Shown here: positions 1 to 7,058 of the stretch, piece after piece
Numbering within the stretch: the stretch's first letter is position 1
Layout: each line of letters opens with the position of its first letter
NCBI GenBank assembly: GCA_903853185.1
Contig: CAINSX010000340.1
Coordinates: 1-9,770, forward strand
DNA: 9,770 nucleotides
From: an uncultured Opitutia bacterium
GTDB taxonomy: Bacteria > Verrucomicrobiota > Verrucomicrobiia > Opitutales > UBA953
Reading direction: 5' to 3'
Notes under the pieces: generated by a model
The model's input: only the letters and a program-made list of their open reading frames with translations
Databases searched by the model: none
What the model was told of the DNA's origin: nothing
Program-made: the position numbers and the translations under genes

Positions 1-761
1 CTCAGGACGAGCGCGGCGGGGTGTTGCGTGAGGGCCCATTGGTAGCAAGCCACGCCGAGCGCCGGACCGGCGATGCCGTTCATGAGCATCCACCCAGGAG
101 CGGACGCGAAGGCATAGGGTCGGCGGACCTTCGCGAGCAGGCCTTCCTTGTGGGAGGCCCAGAGCAGGAAGAGCAGCACGATGGGCACGCCGCCGAGCAG
201 CCGCACGAACGCCTGCGCGAATCCGTCCGGCATGGATTCGTCGGCGCGCCGACAGGCTTCGGCGGCCATCGGCGTGCTCACGGCTCCGCAGGCTTGGCCG
301 AGCGCCGAGAGCACGCCGAGCCACACGCCGGTGCGGCGATCCGCCGGGTCGCCTTCGGCCGGTGCGCCGAGTGCGACGGCGACACCGAGCAGGATGACGA
401 GGGCGGCCAGTATCTGAGTGCCGCTGGGAGAATGTCCGAGCGCCTCGTACTCGAGGATGAGCGCGAACGGCGCGGCGAGGCACTGGGTGAGGAGCATCGT
501 CAGGCCGACCCCGATGCGGGGTAGGGCGTGGAAGAGGGCGATGTCGCCGACGCCAAGGCCGAGCACGCCGCCGAGGATCAGCCAGCCCCAGCCGGCGCAG
601 AACGGATGCCTGCCGCTGAAAGCGACGAAGAGGCCGACGAGGACGATCGCGACCACGAGGCGGCCGAGGTTCGCGAGGTCAGGTCCATGGTGCGCGGAGC
701 TGCGGCGGGCGCAGGTCACGGACCAGGCATAGAAGAAGGCGGCTCCGAGCGCGTATTCCAT
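1..761 (-). CDS. EamA/DMT-family membrane transporter, C-terminus cut by window edge
   Basis: The minus strand is open from an ATG at 761 to the window edge, giving 253 codons without a stop. The protein is very hydrophobic. I see about eight transmembrane stretches, near residues 2-17, 31-49, 57-79, 84-104, 115-133, 146-164, 184-201 and 222-243, with a ninth starting at about 248. The segment VGDIALFHALPRIGVG at the third/fourth helix resembles the EamA repeat pattern, in which the end of helix 3 is followed by a 'relative abundance of A/G and a conserved helix 4'. EamA proteins are usually about 290-300 residues with ten helices, so roughly 45 residues are missing. Members export or import small metabolites across the inner membrane; the substrate cannot be read from sequence. 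The ATG overlaps the stop of the HemW-like gene by one base (TGATG), and a GGAG lies 11 bases upstream (773-776), so it is probably the last gene of that operon. A related multi-helix permease remains possible. Confidence 0.8.
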   Translation of the reverse strand, partial: MEYALGAAFFYAWSVTCARRSSAHHGPDLANLGRLVVAIVLVGLFVAFSGRHPFCAGWGWLILGGVLGLGVGDIALFHALPRIGVGLTMLLTQCLAAPFALILEYEALGHSPSGTQILAALVILLGVAVALGAPAEGDPADRRTGVWLGVLSALGQACGAVSTPMAAEACRRADESMPDGFAQAFVRLLGGVPIVLLFLLWASHKEGLLAKVRRPYAFASAPGWMLMNGIAGPALGVACYQWALTQHPAALVL

Positions 762-1900
762 CAGTCGAATTTCTCCAACACGGCCACGCCGACGGCGTCG
801 GCGCGCATACGGCCTTCGCCGGTCAGCCGGAAGTGCGTGCCGGCGAGTTCCATGAGGCCTTCCTCGACGAGGTCGGCGAAGAGGACGCGGACGCTGGCGG
901 GTAGCGGGGCCTCGAAGCGGTCGGCGAGCGCGAACGGATTGACGCCGGCATTGAGGCGCAGGCCGAAGACGAGCGCGTCGCAGAGTAGGTCCGCGGGGCT
1001 GAGGTCCTTGACCTGCTCGAGTACGGGCTGGCTGGCTTCGATGCCCTTGATCCATTGATCGAGATTCGAGGGATTCGTCCAGCGGCGGGCACCCCACTGT
1101 GACGACGCGGAGGGACCGTAGCCGATCCATGCGCCCATCTCCCAAGTAATCAGGTTATGCCGGCAGGCATGGCCGGCGCGGGCGAAGTTCGAGGTCTCAT
1201 ATTGGGCGTAGCCGGCATCTTCGAGGGTTTCCCAGGTGCGTCGATAGAGGTGCGCTTCGAGTTCGCGGTCGATCTTCACCTTGCCCTGCGAGAGCTTCAC
1301 GAACATCGCGGTGTCCTCCTCGAAGGTCAGGCAGTAGGTCGAAAGGTGGTCGGGCTTGAGCGACATCGCCCGATGCAGGTCGTCGGTCCAGCGCTTTTCA
1401 TCCTGCCCGGGGATCGCGAAGATCAAATCCAGGTTACGCGAGGCGAAGCCGGCGGCTTCGATGAGTTCCCACGCTTCCATGATCTGCTTGGGCGAGTGGC
1501 GGCGGCCGAGCGCGTCGAGCGTAGCGTCGTCGAAGCTCTGCACGCCCATCGAGACACGCGTGACCCCGATCTCCTTCAGCGCGGCGAGCTTGTCGGCCCG
1601 CACCGACGAAGGGGCGAGCTCGACCGACCATTCGCCGGGCTGACCGGCGGCCTTGGTCATAGCCTTACCGAGTCGCAACAGGTCTTCCGCCGGCAGCAGG
1701 CCGGGAGTGCCGCCGCCCCAGAAGGCGGTCTCGACGCGGCCAGACGGGTGGAGTTCCATCTCGCGTTCGATCGCGGAGAGGTAGCGGTCGATCTCACCGC
1801 GCTTCGGCTGCTCCTGGTAGAATGAACAGAAGTCGCAGGACGACGCGCAGAACGGGACGTGCAGGTAGAGGGCCGTCGCGGACTGGACGGACGTGGACAT
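761..1900 (-). CDS. hemW: HemW-like radical SAM heme chaperone (coproporphyrinogen III oxidase family protein)
   Basis: This is a 379-residue protein, the usual HemW length. The radical SAM cluster motif C18-x3-C22-x2-C25 sits in YLHVPFCASSCDFCSFYQ. It is followed by a Phe, as in HemW, rather than the fourth Cys of true HemN oxidases. GGGTP lies at 62-66, and SMGVQSFDDATLDALGRRH and DLIFAIPGQ are the expected downstream family blocks. The C-terminal HemW region is present. HemW proteins bind a [4Fe-4S] cluster and SAM and are thought to deliver heme to target proteins in the cytoplasm. The family heme-associated HNxxYW motif reads H248-N-L-I-T-W253 here, so the Tyr is replaced by Thr. I chose the ATG at 1900 because the family N-terminus begins just after it and because it overlaps the upstream stop by one base (TGATG). 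The reading frame stays open upstream, but only as antisense of the SufT-like gene. Many databases label such proteins as oxygen-independent coproporphyrinogen oxidases; the Cys pattern argues against that activity. Confidence 0.88.
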   Translation of the reverse strand: MSTSVQSATALYLHVPFCASSCDFCSFYQEQPKRGEIDRYLSAIEREMELHPSGRVETAFWGGGTPGLLPAEDLLRLGKAMTKAAGQPGEWSVELAPSSVRADKLAALKEIGVTRVSMGVQSFDDATLDALGRRHSPKQIMEAWELIEAAGFASRNLDLIFAIPGQDEKRWTDDLHRAMSLKPDHLSTYCLTFEEDTAMFVKLSQGKVKIDRELEAHLYRRTWETLEDAGYAQYETSNFARAGHACRHNLITWEMGAWIGYGPSASSQWGARRWTNPSNLDQWIKGIEASQPVLEQVKDLSPADLLCDALVFGLRLNAGVNPFALADRFEAPLPASVRVLFADLVEEGLMELAGTHFRLTGEGRMRADAVGVAVLEKFD

Positions 1901-2445
1901 CACTCGAGGCCGAGCTGCTTGCGGCCGGCTTCGGAGATCATTCGCGGATTCCAGACCGGGTCCCAGACGATCTCGACTTCGGCGGACTCGACGCCGGGCA
2001 GGGCTTCCATCTTCGACTTCGCGTCGGCCGCGATGACGGGACCCATGCCGCAGCCTTGCGCGGTCAGCGTCATCTTCGCGGCGACCTTCTGCCCGCCGCG
2101 CTCGCCGGGCGAGAGTTCGAGGTGATAGATGAGTCCGAGGTCCACGATGTTCACCGGGATCTCCGGGTCGAAGCAGCCCTTGAGCGCTTCCCAGAGGGCT
2201 TCCTGGTTCACCGGCCCGCTGATGACCGTCTCGTCCTTCTTGCCGTATTGGTTCACGGCATCGGGCCCGAGGGCCTCGATGTCGGCCGGGGCGATGCGGA
2301 AGAGGCCCATCGGGGTGCGGACGGTGACCGAGCCACCGAGGGCCTGGGTCACATGCACTTCCGTGCCTGCCTCCAGCACGACGATGTCCCCGGCGGGGAT
2401 CAGGGTCGCGGCGCAGTCGCGGAGGAGCTTGTGGGCGGAGGACAT
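1900..2445 (-). CDS. sufT: SufT-like Fe-S cluster assembly protein (MIP18/DUF59 family)
   Basis: This 181-residue cytoplasmic protein has two parts. Residues 1-75 form the N-terminal extension typical of the long SufT form. Residues 80-178 form the MIP18/DUF59 domain. Diagnostic blocks are DPEIPVNIVDLGLIY (93-107), TAQGCGMGPVI (128-138) with the conserved Cys132, and VWDPVWNPRMISEAGRKQLG (160-179). SufT proteins help mature Fe-S proteins and usually travel with suf genes. Here the partner is the downstream HemW-like radical SAM protein, itself a [4Fe-4S] enzyme, whose start overlaps this stop as TGATG. This is the first gene of the minus-strand operon. No Shine-Dalgarno is visible before the ATG (upstream bases are TGTTTTCTCTCC). 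The product assignment is strong. The gene symbol follows the family name and does not imply experimental proof. Confidence 0.88.
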   Translation of the reverse strand: MSSAHKLLRDCAATLIPAGDIVVLEAGTEVHVTQALGGSVTVRTPMGLFRIAPADIEALGPDAVNQYGKKDETVISGPVNQEALWEALKGCFDPEIPVNIVDLGLIYHLELSPGERGGQKVAAKMTLTAQGCGMGPVIAADAKSKMEALPGVESAEVEIVWDPVWNPRMISEAGRKQLGLE

Positions 2446-2546
2446 GGAGAGAAAACAGGCGGTTCAGGCGGGGGACGCAAGCGTGGGGTGCGCGGCGGAT
2501 GTGCTTTTGAAGGTAGTCAGGTTGCAGGATGGGATGACGTGCGGGG

Positions 2547-2588
2547 TTGTGGCCGGCCATCGGACGGCTAACTTATCCGTACCCCCAT
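2547..2588 (+). promoter_or_regulatory. possible promoter of the dehydrogenase gene
   Basis: TTGTGG (2547-2552) and TAACTT (2569-2574) are separated by 16 bases and could be -35 and -10 elements. They would start a transcript near A2581, only about 14 bases before the ATG at 2595. There is no Shine-Dalgarno in that leader, which is pyrimidine-rich. The stretch TAACTT to ACCCCCAT resembles the one before the gene at 8988. The rest of the 2446-2594 divergent region holds only a 10-base palindrome, TGGCCGGCCA (2550-2559), and no clear minus-strand promoter. The assignment is weak and rests on pattern alone. Confidence 0.25.
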
Positions 2589-2594
2589 CTTCCC

Positions 2595-5500
2595 ATGCGC
2601 TGCTTACTGGCCCTGTTCCTCGCTCTGACCGTTCACGCCGCCCCGGTTTCCCTGTTCGACGGCAAGACCCTTGCCGGCTGGGAAGGTGATGCCGCTTGGT
2701 GGCGCGTCGAGGCCGGCGAAATCCGCGGCGGCTCGCTCACGACGAAGGTCCCGAAGAACTTCTTCCTCGCGACCGAGAAGTCTTACCAGAATTTCGACCT
2801 ACGTGTGAAGTTGCGCCTGACCGGCACGGGTTTCGTCAACAGCGGCATCCAGATGCGCAGCGTGCGCGTAGCGAACAGCTCCGAGATGAGCGGCTATCAG
2901 GTGGACTACGGCAAGGGCTGGTATGGCAAGCTGTACGACGAGAGCCGTCGTAACAAGGTCGTGGCGGATTCCGTCGAACCCAGGGCCGTGCTCGCCGCCG
3001 TCAAGGAAGGCGAATGGAACGAATACCGTATCCTCGCCGAAGGTAACCGTATCCGCAGCTGGATCAATGGAGTCCCGGCGCTCGACTACGTCGAAGCCGA
3101 ACCGAACATCGCCGCTGACGGCAAGATCGGCATCCAAATCCACTCCGGCGGCATGGCCGAGGTCCAGGCGAAGGATATCTTTATCGAAGAACTTCCGCCT
3201 ACTCCGGGCGCGCTGACCTGGGATAAGGTGAAGCCGACGGAAAAGAAGGCCGAGCCCGCGAAGGCTACGGCCGCTCCGGCGAAGCGCGATACGAGCTACA
3301 ATAATGTTCAGGGCGTTCGCCGTCCCGCCGAAGAACAGCAGAAACTCTTCAAGCTCCCGGAGGGTTTTGAGATTGAGCTCTTTGCGAAGGAGTCCGCCGA
3401 CTTCGGTAAGTTCATCATGCTGATCTTCGATCAGCAGGGTAGGGCGTGGTCCAGTACCGCGCTGGAATACCCGGTCGACGCCAACGAGAACCCTGCCGCC
3501 GCCGAAGCCCTCTACAAGTCCAAGGCCCGCGATAAGGTTATCGTCTTCGATCATCCCTTTGCGGCTGGGCTGCATCAGCCGCGCGCGTTTGCCGATGGTC
3601 TCGCGATTCCCGAAGGCGTGCTGCCTTACAAGGATGGCGCGATCGTGCAGCACGGCCATGACGTGGTCTTTCTGCGTGACACCGCCGGCGCGGGTAAGGC
3701 CGACAAGCGCGAGGTCCTGTTGACGGGCTTCGGCGTGCAGGATTCACACCTCTTCCCTCACCAATTCACGCGGGCGCCGTTCGGTTGGTTCTGGCTCGCG
3801 CAAGGCGCCTTCAACAAGGGCACGGTCGTCACCACAAAGGGCGACCAGGTCGATTTCCCGAGCACCCGCATGGCGCGCTTCCGTCCCGACGGCAGCTTCT
3901 TCGAGCCTACTTCGACGGGGCCTTGTAATATCTGGGGCCTGGTGCTGACGGGTGAAGGCGAGTGCTTCATCCAGGAGGCCAACGACTACGGCTACCCGGT
4001 GATGCCGTTCCACGAATACGCTCTCTATCCCGGTTGCGCCGACCGTCTCGCGAAATCCTACCAGCCGCAATTCCCGATCCAGGCCCCTGACTTCAAGATG
4101 GGCGGCACCGGTCTCAGCGGGCTCGCTCTCTCGGACGTCGGCGTCTGGCCCAAGGGCTACGACGGCGTGATGTATGTCGCCAATCCAATCACCTCGAAGG
4201 TCAATGCTGTCCGCCAGCACCGCGAAGGTTCCGGCTACCGCCTGGAGAAGCTCGACGATCTCGTCAGCTGCGATGACCCGTTCTTCCGTCCGATTGCCAT
4301 GACGATGGGTCCTGACGGCTGCCTCTACATCGTCGATTGGTACAATAAGATCATCAGCCACAACGAAGTTGCCCGTAACCACCCTGACCGTGATAAGCAG
4401 TCCGGCCGAATCTGGCGTATCAAGCCGAAGGGCTTCGTTCCTCAGGTGGTGCCGGATTACACCAAGCTCGCTTCCGCTGACCTTGTCGCCCGCCTGGGTT
4501 CCAAGGTGACCGCCGACGCGCATCTCGCCTGGCAGACACTGGCCGACCGACGAGACGAAGGCGAAGCAACGACCCGCGCGCTGACCGCCATCGCCGAGGA
4601 CGCTTCCGCTTCGCCCGCCCGCCGCATCCAAGCCCTCTGGGTCCTCGCCGGGCACGGCCAGAAGATGGGGCCGCTGGCGATGCGTCTCCTTTCAGATCCT
4701 AATCGCAACGTCCGACGCGAAGCCGTGAACGCGCTGCGTCACTTCGGGGCTTGGTCTCCTCATTTCGAGGCGCTCTCCGCCCTCTCCGCGGACCCTGATG
4801 CGGAAGTCCGTGCCGCCGCGATCAAAACCCTCGGCGAGGCTTCGGTTAAGTATCCCGCCGCCCTGGGCGTGATGATGCGTTTCGCCGGACCTTCGCTCGA
4901 CGCTCCCACCGCCTCAGACCGTCGCGGTAAGCCGATCAAGGTCGGCGTCGCATATGAGCGCGACTTCGAGCGCTTCCTCGTGCGCATGTACCTCGAGCGC
5001 CAGCCTGAGGCCGTCGCGACATTCCTCTCTTCGATTGCCGCGAAATCGCTGCCCGCCGAAGGACGGATGTTCGCCGCGCTCGCGCTCGACCCCAAAGTCG
5101 GCGCGCCCCTCATCGCCGAACTGGTCGGTCAGCTAAACCGGGCTCCCGGCCCGGATGAACTCTTCGCCGTCGCCAAGACCCTGGACCAGCCGGCGAGCGT
5201 CGCCGTGCTTCGCAAACTTCTCGCTGACGCGTCCGTCCGTAATCGCGTCGTTGAGCTCCTGCTTGTCACGCGTACGGACCTCGATCCGGCCAAGGTCGGC
5301 CCCGTCGTCACCGAGGCCGCCAAGGCCTTGCTCGCCCAAGGCGTCGCCGAGCGTGCCTTGGCCGCCCAGCTGATCGGCGGCTTCCAACTGGTCGGGCTGG
5401 AGGACGATTTGCTCGCCTTGCTCTCCCGCGACGATTCCCGTCGCGAAGCGCTGATCGGGCTTCAGCAACTGCGTACGACCCAGCCTGAGGCTGTCGCCGC

Positions 5501-6854
5501 GCTCGTCGGCACGTCGCCGGCGGAGGTCTCGAATCTCGCCCTGCGCGCTTTAGTCGCTTCCCGTTCGCCGCAAGCTTCCGTGCTCGCGATGAAGCTCTAT
5601 CCGACACTTCCCGCGAATGACCGCAAAGTCGTCCTCGACGGCATCAGCGGCACTAAGGCCGGCGCTAAGGCCATCGCCGCTGGTCTGGTCGACCAGTCCG
5701 TCGCCGTCGCCGAAATCGAGATTCCTGTCGCGGAGAAGCTCGCGATCGCGCTGGGTGACAGCCCGGAGCTTGCGATTGTCTCTCAGCGGCTCGGCGGCGT
5801 GTTCCGCAGCGTGCTGACCCTGGACGGTTCCAATGACGCCGTCGCCAAGACTGGCGTCGTTCTCAAGGGTGCCTTCACCGTTGAGACCTGGGTCCGCCTC
5901 GACGGCAAGATCGACAACAACGACAGCCTCCTCGGTGCGCCTGGGGTGCTGGACCTCAATTTCGCGGGCGGTATCTTCCGCGCCTACATGGGTGGCACCA
6001 TTCGTGATGCGGTCGTTTCAAGTAAGCCGACTTCGGTCGGTATCTGGACGCACATCGCCCTGACGCGTGACGCGGCCGGCATCCTTCGCGTCTATCAGGA
6101 CGGCGAACTCACTGGGACTTCAAAGTCGGCCCAGCCTCACGACCTGCCTGGCCTGACGATCGGCTGGTCGACGCCTGCGGGCGGCACGCAGGGTGCTTTT
6201 GCCGAATACCGAATCTGGAACGTCGAGCGTAAGCCAGCCGAGGTCCGCACCAATATGACCCGCACCTTCGCTGGCGAGAAACTCCCGGAGTCCCTCGTCT
6301 TTGCGTCGGCCAGCGGTGATGCCGCCTGGGGTAAGCTCGGCAAGGGCGCCAAGATCGTGCGCACCACCGATGCGCCTCCGCTCCTCAATGGCGAGCAGTT
6401 CGCGGCCCTCGAGAAGAAGACCGCCCGTTACACCGCGCTCGCGGCGAAGGCCGGCGATCCCGCCAAGGGCAAGGCCGTCGTCGCTCTCTGTCAGTCCTGC
6501 CACATGATCAACGGGCAGGGCGGACTCATCGGCCCGAATCTTTCCGGCGCCGGCGCGATGGGCATGGAAGCCGTCATCCGTAATATCATCGACCCGAACG
6601 CCGCGATCGAAGCCGCGTACCGTATCTTCCAGGTGAAGCTCAAGGCGGGCGAGGTCATCGAGGCGTTCTATGTTTCCGAGGACGCAACCGCCTACGTGCT
6701 CCGTCAGCCTGGCGGCGCCGATCGTCGCGTGCCGAAGGCCGAAGTGGCGTCCGCCAAGTACCTACGTCGCTCGCTCATGCCGGAAGGTCTGCTCGACGGT
6801 TTCACGGACGAACAGGTCACGGACCTCTTCACCTACCTCAAGACGCTGAAGTAG
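2595..6854 (+). CDS. Secreted multidomain DUF1080 / PVC-type dehydrogenase / HEAT / LamG / cytochrome c protein
   Basis: This single intact frame encodes 1419 residues. Residues 1-15 are a signal peptide ending VHA-AP. Residues 17-204 are DUF1080 (3-keto-disaccharide hydrolase; LFDGKTLAGW, N82-S-G, WNEYRILAEGNRIRSWINGV). About 205-250 is a Lys/Ala/Pro linker. About 253-613 is the PVC-type membrane-bound dehydrogenase propeller, from LPEGFEIELFAKE to GRIWRIKPKG, with MGPDGCLYIVDWYN near the end. About 622-1070 is HEAT-like helical repeats (e.g. DPNRNVRREAVNALRHFG). About 1074-1240 is a LamG/concanavalin-like fold (FTVETWVRLDG, WTHIALTRD). About 1280-1419 is a cytochrome c domain with C1299-x2-C1302-H1303 and a likely axial Met1395 (SLMPEGLL). 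It should act outside the inner membrane. Apart from the signal peptide I see no transmembrane helix, so 'membrane-bound' is a family name only. The inferred role is oxidation of a sugar, passing electrons to the heme, with DUF1080 cleaving the 3-keto product. The substrate is unknown. The ATG at 2595 was chosen because the signal peptide begins there; an upstream TTG would add 16 unhelpful residues. Confidence 0.9.
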   Translation: MRCLLALFLALTVHAAPVSLFDGKTLAGWEGDAAWWRVEAGEIRGGSLTTKVPKNFFLATEKSYQNFDLRVKLRLTGTGFVNSGIQMRSVRVANSSEMSGYQVDYGKGWYGKLYDESRRNKVVADSVEPRAVLAAVKEGEWNEYRILAEGNRIRSWINGVPALDYVEAEPNIAADGKIGIQIHSGGMAEVQAKDIFIEELPPTPGALTWDKVKPTEKKAEPAKATAAPAKRDTSYNNVQGVRRPAEEQQKLFKLPEGFEIELFAKESADFGKFIMLIFDQQGRAWSSTALEYPVDANENPAAAEALYKSKARDKVIVFDHPFAAGLHQPRAFADGLAIPEGVLPYKDGAIVQHGHDVVFLRDTAGAGKADKREVLLTGFGVQDSHLFPHQFTRAPFGWFWLAQGAFNKGTVVTTKGDQVDFPSTRMARFRPDGSFFEPTSTGPCNIWGLVLTGEGECFIQEANDYGYPVMPFHEYALYPGCADRLAKSYQPQFPIQAPDFKMGGTGLSGLALSDVGVWPKGYDGVMYVANPITSKVNAVRQHREGSGYRLEKLDDLVSCDDPFFRPIAMTMGPDGCLYIVDWYNKIISHNEVARNHPDRDKQSGRIWRIKPKGFVPQVVPDYTKLASADLVARLGSKVTADAHLAWQTLADRRDEGEATTRALTAIAEDASASPARRIQALWVLAGHGQKMGPLAMRLLSDPNRNVRREAVNALRHFGAWSPHFEALSALSADPDAEVRAAAIKTLGEASVKYPAALGVMMRFAGPSLDAPTASDRRGKPIKVGVAYERDFERFLVRMYLERQPEAVATFLSSIAAKSLPAEGRMFAALALDPKVGAPLIAELVGQLNRAPGPDELFAVAKTLDQPASVAVLRKLLADASVRNRVVELLLVTRTDLDPAKVGPVVTEAAKALLAQGVAERALAAQLIGGFQLVGLEDDLLALLSRDDSRREALIGLQQLRTTQPEAVAALVGTSPAEVSNLALRALVASRSPQASVLAMKLYPTLPANDRKVVLDGISGTKAGAKAIAAGLVDQSVAVAEIEIPVAEKLAIALGDSPELAIVSQRLGGVFRSVLTLDGSNDAVAKTGVVLKGAFTVETWVRLDGKIDNNDSLLGAPGVLDLNFAGGIFRAYMGGTIRDAVVSSKPTSVGIWTHIALTRDAAGILRVYQDGELTGTSKSAQPHDLPGLTIGWSTPAGGTQGAFAEYRIWNVERKPAEVRTNMTRTFAGEKLPESLVFASASGDAAWGKLGKGAKIVRTTDAPPLLNGEQFAALEKKTARYTALAAKAGDPAKGKAVVALCQSCHMINGQGGLIGPNLSGAGAMGMEAVIRNIIDPNAAIEAAYRIFQVKLKAGEVIEAFYVSEDATAYVLRQPGGADRRVPKAEVASAKYLRRSLMPEGLLDGFTDEQVTDLFTYLKTLK

Positions 6855-6860
6855 ACTGCG

Positions 6861-6896
6861 TAGGGCTAGAGCTAGGGCTAGGGGCAGGGCTAGGTG
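6861..6896 (+). repeat. degenerate hexamer tandem repeat (TAGGGC)x6
   Basis: Six consecutive six-base units read TAGGGC, TAGAGC, TAGGGC, TAGGGG, CAGGGC and TAGGTG. The array starts seven bases after the stop codon of the dehydrogenase gene. The units are in that gene's reading frame, so TAG recurs at 6861, 6867, 6873, 6879 and 6891. A shorter inverted copy lies at 6985-7008. The function is unknown. It could be a slippage-derived intergenic repeat or one arm of a dispersed palindromic element. Confidence 0.75.
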
Positions 6897-7008
6897 ATGC
6901 CAGAGAGCGCGGGCCTGGGTTTATCCCGTCGCTGCTCTCTTTGCCTGCATGGTGCCTCTTGTCCGCCGGCGCTCGCCTCTTCTAGCCCAAGCCCTGTCCC
7001 TAGCCCTA
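6873..7008. repeat. long inverted repeat between the dehydrogenase gene and argS
   Basis: The left arm at 6873-6894 and the right arm at 6987-7008 are 22-base inverted copies with two differences. As RNA, one difference is a G-U pair and the other an A-A mismatch. The arms enclose 92 bases that contain another hairpin (6902-6940). No gene is evident inside. The whole could be a palindromic interspersed element (REP- or MITE-like), or a structured 3' end for the upstream transcript or leader for argS. No target-site duplication is evident, so a transposon origin is not shown. Confidence 0.6.
6902..6940 (+). terminator. hairpin with short T run, possible terminator of the dehydrogenase gene
   Basis: AGAGAGC (6902-6908) pairs perfectly with GCTCTCT (6934-6940). 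An inner GGG-TTTAT-CCC hairpin (6917-6927) lies within the 25-base loop. Only a short T run follows (to T6942, then GCC), so intrinsic termination would be weak. It sits inside the larger inverted repeat and may simply be part of that element. Confidence 0.3.
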
Positions 7009-7058
7009 TTAGGCCTTCTTCGCTTGCCGAGGGGGCGTAGGGGCTTACGGCTTGAGGC

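Noticed and set aside
21..1058. Plus-strand open frames over the left end
   Set aside because: The minus strand gives a coherent transporter with multiple transmembrane helices and then the HemW-like protein. The plus-strand translations are hydrophilic and rich in Arg, Gly, Ala and Glu, typical of shadows.
2550..2559. Operator at the palindrome TGGCCGGCCA
   Set aside because: A ten-base GC palindrome is common by chance at this base composition, and no regulator gene or second copy is present.
1901..2560. N-terminal extension of the HemW-like frame upstream of 1900
   Set aside because: The extension is Arg/Pro-rich and lies opposite in frame to the SufT-like gene on the same strand. The family N-terminus begins right after the ATG at 1900.
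2547..2594. TTG start at 2547 for the dehydrogenase gene
   Set aside because: It would place 16 non-hydrophobic residues in front of a clean signal peptide that begins at the ATG at 2595.
2799..4655. Two long minus-strand open frames (2799-3659 and 3744-4655) opposite the dehydrogenase gene
   Set aside because: Both mirror the coding periodicity of the plus-strand gene, show no recognisable domains, and overlap its DUF1080 and propeller regions fully.
6861..6896. CRISPR array
   Set aside because: The units are six bases with no spacers between them, so this is a simple degenerate tandem repeat.
6861..7012. Transposon or insertion sequence with terminal inverted repeats
   Set aside because: There is no transposase, the arms differ in length and number of units, and no target-site duplication is visible. 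It is kept only as an inverted-repeat element of unknown nature.
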